Origin: Lachnospiraceae bacterium
Lineage (GTDB): Bacteria; Bacillota; Clostridia; Oscillospirales; Ruminococcaceae
DNA length: 64,000 nucleotides
Reading direction: 5' to 3'
Assembly: GCA_023664705.1 (NCBI GenBank)
Contig: JAMPFE010000008.1
Span: 48,530-112,529, forward strand
A program made the translations under genes and the position numbers. Under the pieces are notes generated by a model. The model saw nothing but the letters and a program-made list of their open reading frames with translations. It was not told the origin of the DNA and did no database searches. This document shows, one piece after another, positions 42,268 to 51,077 of this stretch (within the stretch, counting starts at the first letter, position 1; each line of letters opens with the position of its first letter).

Positions 42268-44181
42268 TTGTCCGACGAGTTTAAAAAATTTATCGACACG
42301 GGCGGAAAAACGCTCGACGAGATAAGGAAAACCATTGAAAAAATGCTGAATAATACCGTCGACAGCGTTATCGACGAGGCGGCGAAATTCGTCGCGGAGG
42401 AGCTCAAAACGCGGCTAGGACAGCCGAAAACCCCCGACGGCTATTACAAGCCCGAAAAAATACCCCCGAGGAGCGCCCGTCCGCAAAGCCCCCCTGTCAG
42501 AACCGCCTATCCCCGCGAGCACGTATCCGAGCATATAAGCCCGCAGGACGAGCTGATGCTCGATAAGATACGCGAAATGCGCGACCTTGAGGAGGTCTCC
42601 GAAAACAGCTATATCACAAAGCGCTGCACGGAAATAACGTTTGTAAGACAGGGACTTTTTATGTCGGACGTGGAGGACGATTTCAACCGCCGCGTTTTTT
42701 GCGCGCTCGGGCAGCCCGCGTATATGGCAATGTCAAATTCACAGCTGCGCACGTATTTCACGTGGCGCACGGACGTAAGGCGCGGAAAATATCCCGAAGT
42801 AGACAAGCCCTACGTGCTGCTTTACTGCTATGAGCTGCTGAATAAGATAGGCGTTTCAAGCGCTGCGGAGGCTTTCGGAAAGCTGCTTGAGCTGTGGGAG
42901 GGCTGCAAGCCCTTCGCGCGCTACCTCGACGATATAATGCCGCGCTGGCTGAAGGATTTTTACGTCTACAACGACGTCACGGCGCTGTATCCCGACGTCT
43001 CTCAATATCTCGGCAGCCCGGGCAGCTCGTTGCCGAGCCGCTGTGCGGAGGAGCTCGAAAACGGCGATTACAGCGGAAAGCTGGACTACCTCTCCGAAAA
43101 TTCCGCGTACAATATCAAGGGCAGCATATTCCTCTCCGACAAGACGCGCCCCCTTGTCGAGGGCGCGTGCGAGGCAGCTTTGCGATCGCTGTCGGAATAT
43201 TTCTCGGAGCGCGGCACGGATCTCGCGGAGCTGTTATGCGGAAAGGTGCGCAAGGACTATTCGTGGGCGCCGTTCCGCGGAGCGGTCGTCGACCTCGAGA
43301 GGACGGACGGCTTCCGACCGCTTCGGATAAGCGCCGCGGAGCGTTATTGCATAAAGCGCGGCGAGCCCTCGCTGGAGGTGTTCGATTTTTCCCCGTCGAG
43401 GGGCTTTATCGGCTACCTGCTGAAAAGCGTCGAAGCGGAGCTGCGCCGTCAAGTGAAATTCAAGCGCTATATAACGCCGAATATCGCGATGCTCGAAAAC
43501 GATTTCCGCAACCGCGAAAAGCTGGTTGCGGCCGTGACCGACGAGCGCTTTGAAAAGCTGATACCGGCGGCGGTCGCGGAGTACTGCCGTAAAAACGGGA
43601 TATCCGCGCCCGAAAAGCCCTCCCGCAAGCCCGCGGTCAATTCCGCGGAGCGCAGCGAGTACGTACGCGAATGTGTGGAGATCGACGTTTCCAAACTGAG
43701 CCGTATCCGCGAGCAATCCGACGAGCTCGCCAAAAGGCTTATCGTTGATGAAGAGACAGGCGGCTCGGGGCTGCCCGATGAGAACGGCGCACCGTGCGAG
43801 GACGACATCGAGGAAATGACCGCGGCAATAGCCTGCGACGACTTTTCCGAGCGCGTCGCGGACTGTTCGGAGCTGTCGCCCGACGAGGGAGAGCCCGCTC
43901 TGCCCGTCGAGCGGAACGCGGCTTTTTCGGGGCTGCCCGATGAATGGCAGAGCTTTGCCAACGACCTTACTCCGACGCACCTTGCCGTGCTGAAGCGCCT
44001 CCGCGACGGTGGCGCCGCCGAGTACTGCCGTCAAAACGGGCTGCTGCCCGAGACCGTCTGCGAGGAAATAAACACCGCCGCGCTGGAGACTATCCTCGAT
44101 GTGGTGATAGAGGGCGGCGAGATACTGCCCGACTATTCCGCGGAAATCGGCGGGATAATCGACGCGGCGGGTATCGGCTGA
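42268..44181 (+). CDS. TerB_N/TerB_C-domain protein
   Basis: 637 residues. After an amphipathic N-terminal segment and a Pro-rich linker (about 50-90), a TerB_N domain is recognised by LRTYFTWRTDVRRGKYPE (about residues 163-180) and VLLYCYELLNKIGVSS; the C-terminal third, with SKLSRIREQSDELAKRLI (about 475) and a helical end, fits TerB_C. Proteins of this kind are found in tellurite/stress and defence neighbourhoods, with no known activity. The start is TTG at 42268 after GTGGTG. A terminator follows, so this is the last gene of the cassette. Confidence 0.8.
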   Translation: MSDEFKKFIDTGGKTLDEIRKTIEKMLNNTVDSVIDEAAKFVAEELKTRLGQPKTPDGYYKPEKIPPRSARPQSPPVRTAYPREHVSEHISPQDELMLDKIREMRDLEEVSENSYITKRCTEITFVRQGLFMSDVEDDFNRRVFCALGQPAYMAMSNSQLRTYFTWRTDVRRGKYPEVDKPYVLLYCYELLNKIGVSSAAEAFGKLLELWEGCKPFARYLDDIMPRWLKDFYVYNDVTALYPDVSQYLGSPGSSLPSRCAEELENGDYSGKLDYLSENSAYNIKGSIFLSDKTRPLVEGACEAALRSLSEYFSERGTDLAELLCGKVRKDYSWAPFRGAVVDLERTDGFRPLRISAAERYCIKRGEPSLEVFDFSPSRGFIGYLLKSVEAELRRQVKFKRYITPNIAMLENDFRNREKLVAAVTDERFEKLIPAAVAEYCRKNGISAPEKPSRKPAVNSAERSEYVRECVEIDVSKLSRIREQSDELAKRLIVDEETGGSGLPDENGAPCEDDIEEMTAAIACDDFSERVADCSELSPDEGEPALPVERNAAFSGLPDEWQSFANDLTPTHLAVLKRLRDGGAAEYCRQNGLLPETVCEEINTAALETILDVVIEGGEILPDYSAEIGGIIDAAGIG

Positions 44182-44200
44182 GTTTACGATAGATATTTAA

Positions 44201-44226
44201 TGCGGCGCTCATGCCGCAATTTTTTT
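44201..44226 (+). terminator. Terminator after the TerB-domain gene
   Basis: TGCGGC (44201-44206), loop GCTCAT, GCCGCA (44213-44218), then ATTTTTTT. It closes the accessory cassette. Confidence 0.8.
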
Positions 44227-44285
44227 GAATTTTTTTGTAACGAAACCGCGTCTCGGTTGTTTAACCTTATGAAAGGGGGAAAACG

Positions 44286-44777
44286 ATGGACGACCTTAAC
44301 GAAATTTACAGGAATTTCGCGAGACCGCTTTACAGGTACGTTCTGCGGCTTTCGCGAAACGAAAACACCGCCGAGGAGATAGTGCAGCAGACGTTTTACA
44401 AGGCTGTAAAGCACGCGGACAAGTTCAACGGGGAGTGCGCGGTGCTTACGTGGCTTTGCGAGATCGCCAAGAACGAGTATCTGAATTTTGTCAAAAAGCG
44501 CGGCGCTCTTAATATCGACAAGCTTGACGGGCTGTCCGTCGGGTCGCGCGTTGAGACGGTAGCCGAAAACAAGGACGCTGCCGCGGCGGCTGTCGAGGAG
44601 ATAAGGGCTCTGCCCGAGCCTTACGGGCAGGTATTCGCGCTGCGCGCTGAGGACGAGCTCTCCTTTCGGGAGATAGGCGCGGTCTTCGGAAAGACGGAGA
44701 ATTGGGCGCGCGTTACCTTTTACAGGGCGCGGATGAAAATTATCGAGAGATTGGAGGAACGGGGCTATGAAATGTAA
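44286..44777 (+). CDS. ECF RNA polymerase sigma factor
   Basis: 163 residues. Region 2: YRYVLRLSRNENTAEEIVQQ and WLCEIAKNEYLNFVKK; region 4: LPEPYGQVFALRAEDELSFREI and NWARVTFYRARMKI. AAAGGGGG precedes the ATG. Overlaps the anti-sigma gene by 11 bp. The signal and regulon are unknown. Confidence 0.92.
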   Translation: MDDLNEIYRNFARPLYRYVLRLSRNENTAEEIVQQTFYKAVKHADKFNGECAVLTWLCEIAKNEYLNFVKKRGALNIDKLDGLSVGSRVETVAENKDAAAAAVEEIRALPEPYGQVFALRAEDELSFREIGAVFGKTENWARVTFYRARMKIIERLEERGYEM

Positions 44778-45825
44778 TATCGCGCGGGACTTGCTGCCGC
44801 TTTACGCGGAGGGGCTCTGCGGAGAGGAGACGGCGAGGGAGCTCGAGGAGCACTTTGCCGAGTGTGAGAAATGCGCGGTGCTGAAGGACGGGCTGCCGAT
44901 GCCCGAAGGGGGAGAAAAGGCTGCCGAGAAGGAGATAAAGCCGTTTAAGAGGATACGCAGGAGGTTTAAGCTGAGCGCCGTTACCGTGGCGGCGTTGGCG
45001 CTGGTGGCGGCGACGGCGCTGCTTTTCCTCGGGGGGCTTATTTACGGGGAGCTTTTCCCCGAGAGCATTTTTCCGAGCTTCTCAAAAATCGCAAGGAACG
45101 CCGAGGTGCGCGGGATAGCGGGATTACTGGAAAAGGGCGATATAGACGGGTTCGCGGAGCATTTGTACGGCTCGGACGTATGGTACGACGAAAGCGATGC
45201 GCTTATCGAGAGCTTTAAAGCCGCGTATCGGGAGGAGCTCGGCGGAAAGAACTGCAAAATAACGAACGTTGCTACCGACGGTCTGTATTTTGACGGACGC
45301 GAATATCTGACGAAGGTTACGCTGGAATTTGACGGGGAGTCCGTTACGCTGACTTTCAGGAGAGCGGGCGGGGGCTATTATGTCTACGCGGACAATGACG
45401 GCGGGCTTAAGTCGATAGGCACGCTGGGCGTGCTGGCTTGGCTTGAAGCTCTGCGGGAAGAGAGGGAGAGCCTGAGCGTGATACCCGAATATTTTGTAAT
45501 TCTTTTTTCGAGCGATTATCGAAAGGAGCTCGAGGAGCTGTACAGGGCTTTTTTGGCGGACGGCTCGGAGTTGGCTTCCGCGTATTCGGCGCTGCCGAGA
45601 TACGACGCGGAGAGGGACGCGCTGACGAGCAGGTGCTGTCTTAAATTTACCGACGGCGCGGGAAATTCGGCAGCCGCGGAATTTTACGCGGAGGTGACGG
45701 GGCTCTACGGGAACAACGGGCGCTGTTTCAGCGCGGATATGTCGACGCTCTCTGTCATAAACGGCGGCATGAGCGAGGAAAAGCTCGGGCAGATACGGGC
45801 GATTTTAGAGACTATGGCGAAATAA
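44767..45825 (+). CDS. Zinc-finger anti-sigma factor, membrane-anchored
   Basis: 352 residues. A zf-HC2/ZAS domain lies at the N-terminus (MKCNIARDLLPLYAEGL, then HFAECEKC with His-x3-Cys-x2-Cys near residues 29-35), one membrane helix at about 75-97, and an extracytoplasmic domain of about 250 residues. In the family, the ZAS domain holds the sigma factor until an outside signal frees it. Partner is the sigma factor encoded just upstream. Confidence 0.9.
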   Translation: MKCNIARDLLPLYAEGLCGEETARELEEHFAECEKCAVLKDGLPMPEGGEKAAEKEIKPFKRIRRRFKLSAVTVAALALVAATALLFLGGLIYGELFPESIFPSFSKIARNAEVRGIAGLLEKGDIDGFAEHLYGSDVWYDESDALIESFKAAYREELGGKNCKITNVATDGLYFDGREYLTKVTLEFDGESVTLTFRRAGGGYYVYADNDGGLKSIGTLGVLAWLEALREERESLSVIPEYFVILFSSDYRKELEELYRAFLADGSELASAYSALPRYDAERDALTSRCCLKFTDGAGNSAAAEFYAEVTGLYGNNGRCFSADMSTLSVINGGMSEEKLGQIRAILETMAK

Positions 45826-45828
45826 TAA

Positions 45829-45868
45829 AAGCCGTATCGGTTGACCGACCGATACGGCTTGCTTTTTT
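45829..45868. terminator. Terminator between the anti-sigma gene and ppk
   Basis: AAGCCGTATCGGT (45829-45841) and ACCGATACGGCTT (45848-45860), a 13-pair stem with a 6-base loop. TTTTTT (45863-45868) follows on the plus strand; A-rich sequence on the other side allows termination for the convergent ppk gene too. Confidence 0.9.
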
Positions 45869-48012
45869 CAGCGGACCTTTCTTATCTTGACCTTGACGGG
45901 TGCGTTGTCATTCGGCTTGGGGACGGGATTGGCAGCGGGCTTTTCGCTGCCGATGACGCCCTCCGCCGCTGCGGCTGCCTTGTACGCCTCGTCATAGAAG
46001 TACATCTGCGAGTTGAGCGGCGGCTTTCCCTCCGCGGAAACGCGCGTGTACTTGCCGTCCGCGCCGAGCTCGCGCGCCTTTACGTTGTCGGCGAGCATTG
46101 TCGAGAAAATATCGCAGACCCTGTCCGCAAGCGCCGTGTCGAGTATCGGCGCGGCGACTTCGACGCGCTTTTCGGTGTTTCGGGTCATGAAATCCGCGCT
46201 GGAGATGTACACGCGGCGGCGGTCGCCCCTGCCGAAAATGTAGATGCGCGAGTGCTCGAGAAACCGCCCGACTATCGAGATGACGCGGATATTTTCGGTC
46301 GCGCCCTCGATGCGCGGGATAAGGCAGCAGATGCCGCGCACGATGAGCTCCACGGTAACTCCCGCGCGGCTCGCTTCGGCAAGCTTTTCGATGAGGTCGC
46401 GGTCGGTGAGGGAGTTTATTTTTATGCCGATGTAGCCGTCGCGGCCGTAGGTTATCTCGTTGTCGATGTAGGCGACGATGCGGCTTTTTAAGCCCTTGGG
46501 GGCGACGAGCAGGCGGTTGGTGCTCTCGACGGTGCTGCCGACTATGAGAGCGTTGAATACCACGGACGCGTCCGCGCCGATGTCCTCGTCGGAGGTCATG
46601 AGCGTGAAGTCCGTGTACAGGCGGGAGGTGCGCTCGTTGTAGTTGCCCGTGCCGACCTGCGTGATGTAGCGGACGTCGTTTCCGTCGCGGAGCGTTATCA
46701 GCAGCAGCTTGGAATGGACCTTCAGTCCTTCGAGACCGTAGATGACTGTGACGCCCGCCTCCTCGAGCTGCTTTGACCAGCCGATGTTGTTTTCCTCGTC
46801 GAAGCGCGCGCGGAGCTCCACCAGCGCGAGAACGTCCTTGCCGTTTTCGGCGGCTTTGTTGAGCGCGTTGATTATCTTGCTGTCCCTTGCTACGCGGTAG
46901 AGCGTTATCTTAATAGAGGAGACGTTGGGGTTTACCGCGGCTTCCTCGAGGAGATTTATGAACTGGTTGATATTCTCGTAGGGGTAGTTCAGCAGGATGT
47001 CGTGCTGCTTTATCTGCTCTATCATGGGGACGTTGGGCAGTATCGCGGAGGACTTCTGCGGGGTGAGCGGCGTGAAGAACAGGCTCGGCTGCTTTTCAAG
47101 GCGCTGCTCGAGCACGGAGATGAAGCTCATCGAGAGGGGAGCGGTCTGTTTGAAAACGTAGTTTTCGGAGATGTCGAGCATTTTGGTTATTACCGAGACT
47201 ATCTCGCCGTCGGGGGAGCCCTGGAACTCGACGCGGACGGGCTGGAGCTTCTTGCGCTTTTTCACGAGCTTGCTCATTACGTCGCGGAAGTCCACGTCGT
47301 GGTCGAACAAGCCCTCGTCTATCTCGATATCGGCGTTGCGCGTAACGCGGAAAATGCAGCGCGAAATGATGTCGAAGTTGCTGAAAACTTGCTTGGCGTA
47401 TCGGCGGATAAGCTCCTCGACGAGGATGAATTTTCCCGTGCCGGGGAGAAAAACAACGCGCGGCAGATTTTCCGACGCGGGGAGGATGCCGAACGTCGAC
47501 TTCCCCGAGGCGTCGGTCTTTTTGCGTATCTTGCAGCCGATATATATCTCGCCGCTTTTGAGAAACGGCACGGGGTGCTTTTTATCCACTACGCCCGTAA
47601 ACAGCAGCGGGCGCACCTCTCGTGTGAAAAACGCCTTCAGGAACGCGTCCTCCTCGGGGGTGAGAGCGTCCTCGTTGAGGTGCTCCACGCCGTATTCGGA
47701 CAGCCCCTGCATTATCTCGGAATACGCCTCGTCCTTTGCGGGAAGCAGTGATTTTACGCGCTTGGCTATTGCCGAGAGCTGCTCCTTGGCGTTCATATTT
47801 GTTTTGTTTTCGCGGTCCTTCGGCTCGTAAAGCAGCTTGTCGTGCAGGCTGCCGACGCGTATCATAAAGAACTCGTCCAAGTTGGAGCAGAATATCTGCA
47901 CGAAACGAAGCCGCTCAAACAGCGGCGTAGCCTCGTCGCGCGCCTCCTCGAGCACCCGCGCGTTGAATTTCAGCCACGAAAGCTCGCGGTTGTCGTAAAA
48001 TCCCGAACTCAT
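45868..48012 (-). CDS. ppk1: Polyphosphate kinase
   Basis: Makes long-chain polyphosphate from ATP at the membrane. 714 residues with the N, H, C1 and C2 domains of PPK1. It opens with NRELSWLKFNARVLEEA; the autophosphorylated histidine is in HSKLLLITLRDG (about 433) and the second essential His in EHSRIYIFGRG (about 585). GTGNYNERTSRLYTDF is also conserved. The ATG at 48012 is chosen because GGAAAGGA lies 9 bases upstream; an earlier in-frame start has no site. The phased GCAG element lies upstream, about 105 bp from the start. Confidence 0.95.
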   Translation of the reverse strand: MSSGFYDNRELSWLKFNARVLEEARDEATPLFERLRFVQIFCSNLDEFFMIRVGSLHDKLLYEPKDRENKTNMNAKEQLSAIAKRVKSLLPAKDEAYSEIMQGLSEYGVEHLNEDALTPEEDAFLKAFFTREVRPLLFTGVVDKKHPVPFLKSGEIYIGCKIRKKTDASGKSTFGILPASENLPRVVFLPGTGKFILVEELIRRYAKQVFSNFDIISRCIFRVTRNADIEIDEGLFDHDVDFRDVMSKLVKKRKKLQPVRVEFQGSPDGEIVSVITKMLDISENYVFKQTAPLSMSFISVLEQRLEKQPSLFFTPLTPQKSSAILPNVPMIEQIKQHDILLNYPYENINQFINLLEEAAVNPNVSSIKITLYRVARDSKIINALNKAAENGKDVLALVELRARFDEENNIGWSKQLEEAGVTVIYGLEGLKVHSKLLLITLRDGNDVRYITQVGTGNYNERTSRLYTDFTLMTSDEDIGADASVVFNALIVGSTVESTNRLLVAPKGLKSRIVAYIDNEITYGRDGYIGIKINSLTDRDLIEKLAEASRAGVTVELIVRGICCLIPRIEGATENIRVISIVGRFLEHSRIYIFGRGDRRRVYISSADFMTRNTEKRVEVAAPILDTALADRVCDIFSTMLADNVKARELGADGKYTRVSAEGKPPLNSQMYFYDEAYKAAAAAEGVIGSEKPAANPVPKPNDNAPVKVKIRKVR

Positions 48013-48117
48013 TTTATTTTTCCTTTCCGTTTTTGGTATGGATTTTGCAAGTTTTTGATTGGAAAATTTCAAAAATTATTGATTTTGGTAACTAATCGTT
48101 GAAATCTGTCCATTATC

Positions 48118-48290
48118 TTGCAGTCTTTTGCAGTTCGCGTGCAGTTTTTTGCAGCTGTTTTGCAGTTATTTGCGGTTAATTGCAGTTTTCGACTGTAAAT
48201 ATTTGGAAATGCTGTAATTTTATGTTAAAATTTGGAAATTATGTTGCCGAAAAATCGGCGGGGAAAAAGTTTGCAGTGAATTGCAGTTTG
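48118..48290 (+). repeat. Helically phased GCAG repeat element, copy 1
   Basis: In the 302-bp gap between ppk and pyrG. T-rich GCAG cores begin at 48120, 48130, 48141, 48151, 48162, 48172 (GCGG) and 48182: spacings 10, 11, 10, 11, 10, 10, an average near the 10.5-bp helix turn. Conserved flank follows (TGTAAAT at 48194, GTTAAAA at 48224, TTTGGAAATT at 48231) and two more cores at 48273 and 48283. The same element is at 61984-62150; by my count the 123 bp from 48118 to 48240 align without gaps with 23 mismatches. I see no clear promoter for ppk within or near it. Confidence 0.9.
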
Positions 48291-48314
48291 GGGGATGCTA
48301 TTATAAATTAGAAT

Positions 48315-49937
48315 TTATTTGTTATTTTTGTCCTTCAGCTCCGACGCCGTTTTGATGAACTCGTTGAACAGCGGGTGCGGACGGTTGGGTCTGGATTTGA
48401 ACTCGGGGTGGAACTGCACGCCTACGAAGAACGGGTGCTCGCTGCGCGGGAGCTCCACTATCTCGACGAGCTTTCCGTCGGGCGAGACCCCCGCGAGCTT
48501 CAAGCCCTTTGCCGCTATCTCCTCGCGGTAGGCGTTGTTGAACTCGTAGCGGTGGCGGTGGCGCTCGTAGACCAGCTCCTCGCCGTAGACGGAGCGCGAA
48601 ACGCTGTCGTCGGAGAGCTTGCACGGGTACAGCCCGAGCCGCATGGTGCCGCCCATTTCAACGCCTTTCTGGTCGGGCATGAGGTCGATGACGGGGTGGT
48701 CGAACTCGCCGAACTCCGCGGAATTGGCGTTGTCGAGCCCGACGACGTTCCGCGCGAACTCGATGACTGCCATTTGCATGCCGAGGCACAGACCGAAATA
48801 CGGTATTTTATTTTCTCGCGCGTAGCGGACGGCCTCGATTTTGCCCTCGATGCCGCGGTCGCCGAAGCCGCCCGGGACGCAGATGCCGTCGGTCTCGGAT
48901 AAAATCTCGTCGGCGGTGAGCGGGGTTATCTCCTCGGAGTTTATAAGCTTGATGTCGACGATGCAGCCGTTGAACGCGCCCGCGTGGCGAATGCTCTCCA
49001 TGACGGAGATATACGCGTCGGGGAGCGCGACGTATTTGCCGACGAGACCTATCGTGAGGGGCTTGGTGGCGTTTTCCTGCCGATGTACCATATTTTCCCA
49101 TTCGGTGAGGTCGGGCTTTCTGTCCTCGAGGGCGAGGTGGTGGCAGGCGGAGTGCGCCAAGCCCTCGTGCTCGAGCATAAGCGGGACGGCGTACAGCGAG
49201 CTTGCTGTTAAATTTTGTATAACGTCTTCCTTGCGGACGTTGCAGAAGAGCGCTATTTTTTCGCGCATTTCAACGGGGACCTCGCACTCGCTGCGCAGGA
49301 CGATGATATTCGGCTGGATGCCGAGGGAGAGAAGCTGCTTGACGCTGTGCTGGGTGGGCTTGGTTTTAAGCTCGTTGCTGCCCGTGATGTACGGGAGCAG
49401 GGTGACGTGGATGTACAGGACGTTTTCGCGGCCTTTTTCGTAGCTGACCTGTCTTATCGTTTCGAGGAAGGGCGTGCTTTCGATGTCGCCGACCGTGCCG
49501 CCTATCTCGGTGATCACTACGTCGACGGGCTGCGCGCTGCTGTTTGCCGCGCGGTATACGCGGCTTTTTATCTCGTTGGTGACGTGGGGAATGACCTGAA
49601 CGGTGCCGCCGAGATAGTCGCCGCGGCGCTCCTTATTGAGTATCGTCCAGTATATTTTGCCCGTGGTGACGTTGGAATTTACCGTGAGGTTCTCGTCGAT
49701 GAAGCGCTCGTAGTGACCGAGGTCGAGGTCGGTTTCCGCGCCGTCGTCCGTGACGAATACCTCGCCGTGCTGATAGGGCGACATGGTGCCCGGGTCGACG
49801 TTGAGATACGGGTCGAACTTCTGGATAGTAACGCGGTAGCCGCGCATTTTCAGCAGCCGCCCGAGAGACGCTGCCGTAATGCCTTTGCCGAGTCCCGAAA
49901 CGACCCCGCCCGTTACAAAGATATATTTCGTTGCCAT
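48315..49937 (-). CDS. pyrG: CTP synthase
   Basis: Aminates UTP to CTP with glutamine, the last step of pyrimidine nucleotide synthesis. 540 residues: the synthase domain (1 to about 265, beginning YIFVTGGVVSGLGKG) and a class I glutamine amidotransferase domain with the Cys nucleophile in GLCLGMQMA (about 380) and the His/Glu pair in VQFHPEFKS near the C-terminus. Complete and of normal length. Own promoter upstream. Confidence 0.97.
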   Translation of the reverse strand: MATKYIFVTGGVVSGLGKGITAASLGRLLKMRGYRVTIQKFDPYLNVDPGTMSPYQHGEVFVTDDGAETDLDLGHYERFIDENLTVNSNVTTGKIYWTILNKERRGDYLGGTVQVIPHVTNEIKSRVYRAANSSAQPVDVVITEIGGTVGDIESTPFLETIRQVSYEKGRENVLYIHVTLLPYITGSNELKTKPTQHSVKQLLSLGIQPNIIVLRSECEVPVEMREKIALFCNVRKEDVIQNLTASSLYAVPLMLEHEGLAHSACHHLALEDRKPDLTEWENMVHRQENATKPLTIGLVGKYVALPDAYISVMESIRHAGAFNGCIVDIKLINSEEITPLTADEILSETDGICVPGGFGDRGIEGKIEAVRYARENKIPYFGLCLGMQMAVIEFARNVVGLDNANSAEFGEFDHPVIDLMPDQKGVEMGGTMRLGLYPCKLSDDSVSRSVYGEELVYERHRHRYEFNNAYREEIAAKGLKLAGVSPDGKLVEIVELPRSEHPFFVGVQFHPEFKSRPNRPHPLFNEFIKTASELKDKNNK

Positions 49938-49975
49938 TTTTTTCCACCTTTCCGTTTTTTAAAACACTTGTAATA

Positions 49976-50004
49976 AGTATATCACTTTTCGACGGTTTTT
50001 GCAA
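49976..50004 (-). promoter_or_regulatory. Promoter of pyrG
   Basis: Minus strand: TTGCAA (49999-50004), 17-bp spacer, TATACT (49976-49981), with an extended TGA before the -10 box. About 40 bp upstream of the start. Confidence 0.75.
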
Positions 50005-50040
50005 TAGCTTTTTGAAATATATCTTTGAAACGGGGAGAAA

Positions 50041-50574
50041 TTACGGGGTGTTTTCGTTTTCGGAGCGCTCGCGCTTTTTGTAATTGCGGGCGCTGACCGC
50101 CATAACGACGCCCGACGTTATCAGCAGGGCGCAGGCGAGCGTTGCCGCGAAGTAGTCCGAGACCATGCCGCCGCGGAAAAAGAAGTGCTCCGAAATATCG
50201 TCGGGCTCGCGGCCGTGGAGCATCGCTATCGGCAGTATTATGCCGTCGCCGAAGAGAAAGCCTATCTGGGACGACAGGGTCGCCGTGCCGTTTACGCCGA
50301 ACAGCGAGCCGCGCCGAGCGTTCGCGATGACCCAGTACAGGTACGCCGCCGCGCCGAGCAGCGCCGTTGAGAGCACGTAGCTCTCGCACCACTGCGGACC
50401 GCACTCCATTAGCAGCAGATTAAGCCCCGTCATTGCCGCGAACGCCCAGAGCGCTCTTGTTGTGAGCTGCGCGCGGACTATCGTCTGGCGCTCGTCGAAA
50501 ACGTCTTTTATCGGGTCGATGGGGTCGTTGTTGATCATTTTTTCGCAGAATTTGTCGAATGATTTTAAGCTCAT
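50041..50574 (-). CDS. Membrane protein B' of the Xre-linked paralogue operon
   Basis: 177 residues with four predicted helices (about 42-58, 66-84, 100-120 and 142-160). Opens SLKSFDKFCEKM, like the A-type members, but its core (FDERQTIVRAQLTTRALW, YWVIANARRGSLFGVNG, FFFRGGMVSDYF) matches the B-type member at 51074. The C-terminus is basic. ATGA overlap with the gene upstream and AAGGAGG site. Last gene of the operon; no clear terminator follows. Function unknown. Confidence 0.8.
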   Translation of the reverse strand: MSLKSFDKFCEKMINNDPIDPIKDVFDERQTIVRAQLTTRALWAFAAMTGLNLLLMECGPQWCESYVLSTALLGAAAYLYWVIANARRGSLFGVNGTATLSSQIGFLFGDGIILPIAMLHGREPDDISEHFFFRGGMVSDYFAATLACALLITSGVVMAVSARNYKKRERSENENTP

Positions 50575-51077
50575 GATTTGTCCTCCTTGTCCGATTTTTT
50601 GCTTGCTTTGACGAGGATTATCGTGACTATGCCGTAGACGAAAAACAGTATCCAGCCCGCCAGAAAGCAGAAGTTGTCTGTGATCTTGCCGTCGGCGAAG
50701 AGAAAACGCTCCTCGTCGGCGTCGAACGCGTATTTAACGCCCATCATCACGCTCATAAATATCGTGGATACCGCGGAGGGTATGAGGGCTTTGCCGCCGT
50801 TTACTCCCACAAGGCAGCCCTTTGCGAAGCAGCGGATATTGTAATATATCAGGCAGAGAAACATGAATATCACCATGGGCGCGGCGCAGCTCTCCGCCCA
50901 CCTGTAGCAGACGTCCATTACGAGCGAGTTTACGAACGACAGCGCGGAGAATGCCGTAAGCGCCTCGACGGCGATCTGGGTGCGGGCGATTTTCTGGCGC
51001 TCGTCCATTATCTCCCTTTCGGCGGGCTGCCCGAGTATCATTTTCTCGCAGAATTTGTCGAATGATTTTAAGCTCAT
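50571..51077 (-). CDS. Membrane protein A' of the Xre-linked paralogue operon
   Basis: 168 residues with four predicted helices. SLKSFDKFCEKMILGQP, MDERQKIARTQIAVEAL, RCFAKGCLVGVNGG and LFADGKITDNFCF align with the A-type member at 51585. Both neighbours overlap by 4 bp (ATGA). The DERQ motif followed by an Arg and a membrane helix recalls small sensor-like membrane proteins found beside Xre regulators in Clostridia, but no function is known. Confidence 0.8.
   Translation of the reverse strand: MSLKSFDKFCEKMILGQPAEREIMDERQKIARTQIAVEALTAFSALSFVNSLVMDVCYRWAESCAAPMVIFMFLCLIYYNIRCFAKGCLVGVNGGKALIPSAVSTIFMSVMMGVKYAFDADEERFLFADGKITDNFCFLAGWILFFVYGIVTIILVKASKKSDKEDKS

Noticed and set aside
48100..48200. 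Hydrophobic peptide frame running through the phased GCAG element on the plus strand (Leu/Phe/Ala/Val-rich, about 30 codons, both copies end at the same TAA)
   Set aside because: Copy 1 has no usable start codon, neither copy has a ribosome site, and differences between copies fall at all three codon positions. The hydrophobic reading is what T-rich repeats give by chance.
48118..48290. CRISPR array or plasmid-type iterons
   Set aside because: The unit is only 10-11 bp with no spacers, and no cas or rep genes are near.
48241..48300. pyrG terminator at GCCGA-AAAA-TCGGC
   Set aside because: The stem is only five pairs and no T-run follows on the minus strand.
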